NCBI GenBank assembly: GCA_963701815.1
Contig: CAVPBN010000007.1
Coordinates: forward strand, 85,087-149,086
DNA from: AP-15 sp963701815
GTDB lineage: Bacteria; Pseudomonadota; Alphaproteobacteria; ATCC43930; CGMCC-115725
Length of the DNA: 64,000 bases
Direction of reading: 5' to 3'
Each line of letters opens with the position of its first letter. The stretch's first letter is position 1. Shown in pieces: positions 63,744 through 64,000 of the stretch. Below the pieces are notes generated by a model. That model worked only from the letters and a program-made list of their open reading frames with translations, made no database searches and was not told where the DNA came from. Made by a program: the position numbers and the translations under genes.

Positions 63744-63941
63744 ATGTACGTCTGCCTCTGCAATGCGATCACCGATCGCGCGATCCGCGCCTGCGCCGAA
63801 GGCGATTGCCCCACCGTCTCGTCGGTCTACCGGTCCGTGGGCGCCAAGCCGAAATGCGGCAAATGCGCGCCGCTGGTCTTGCAGCTGCTGCGGCGGGCGG
63901 TCGAGATCCCGGACGCACGGACGGCAGCCGCGGCGGGTTGA
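63744..63941 (+). CDS. bfd: Bacterioferritin-associated ferredoxin (2Fe-2S)
   Basis: The 65-residue protein has the Bfd cluster ligands C-x-C-x31-C-x2-C: Cys4 and Cys6 in MYVCLCNAIT, Cys38 and Cys41 in AKPKCGKCAPL. Bfd reduces ferric iron in bacterioferritin so that it can be released. ATG 63744 places the cysteines as in the family; ATG 63726 would add six residues. No bfr gene is visible in the last 59 bases of the window. Confidence 0.9.
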   Translation: MYVCLCNAITDRAIRACAEGDCPTVSSVYRSVGAKPKCGKCAPLVLQLLRRAVEIPDARTAAAAG

Positions 63942-64000
63942 CGACCGTTTCACACATCCTGCGGCCGGCCCAGGTCTTGCTGCTCCGCTGTATCCCGCCC

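Overview
The window is high-GC bacterial DNA that looks alphaproteobacterial, most like Rhodospirillales-type genomes. The evidence is a dnaN-dnaA-rpsT block, mutM divergent from ubiE-ubiB, a coaBC gene, an aerobic CobN-type cobalamin operon and a RegB/RegA redox two-component pair. No rRNA, tRNA, CRISPR array or phage module was seen.

Layout. 1-10 kb is core: partial dnaN, dnaA, rpsT, an enoyl-CoA hydratase, mutM, ubiE, ubiB, a sedolisin-type (S53) peptidase without a propeptide, a small exported protein and coaBC. 11-13.4 kb carries an Rrf2 regulator, cysK and moeB. 13.4-15.4 kb is an AT-richer type II restriction-modification pair whose methylase resembles M.PvuII. 15.7-21.4 kb has a nitroreductase, an SH3 protein, a channel-like membrane protein and three amidohydrolases, two of them tandem copies. 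21.5-28.6 kb is a degraded accessory zone. It holds an iron-permease-like protein, a PAS histidine kinase, a Crp-family regulator and a response regulator, each of the last three carrying several single-base indels. It also holds a deleted ABC solute-binding-protein pseudogene, an intact AT-richer PQQ dehydrogenase with a haem-c motif, and an IS3-type transposase remnant. 28.6-38.8 kb is mixed metabolism: an aminotransferase, an EF-G paralogue, an MsrP-like enzyme, a dehydrogenase and NudC. 38.8-49.3 kb is the late cobalamin locus. A cobalamin riboswitch precedes cobU-cobN-cobO-cobQ, with cobD, cobS and cobT nearby. 49-55 kb contains a methyltransferase, molybdenum-related exported proteins, an ABC-2 exporter and regB-regA. 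55-64 kb holds a histidine phosphatase, tandem trypsin-like proteases, a repeat-rich spacer, a catabolic-looking set (aldolase, cupin, lactonase-like amidohydrolase, fumarase-superfamily lyase) and a Bfd ferredoxin.

The most striking feature is the number of coding regions broken by single-base indels: cysK, the channel-like gene, the kinase/Crp/response-regulator group, the aminotransferase, msrP, nudC, cobQ, cobN, cobU and the second trypsin gene. In most cases the protein resumes at the expected residue after adding or removing one base. That fits uncorrected assembly errors. The internally deleted ABC gene and the transposase remnant show that true decay also occurs, so raw reads are needed to separate the two.
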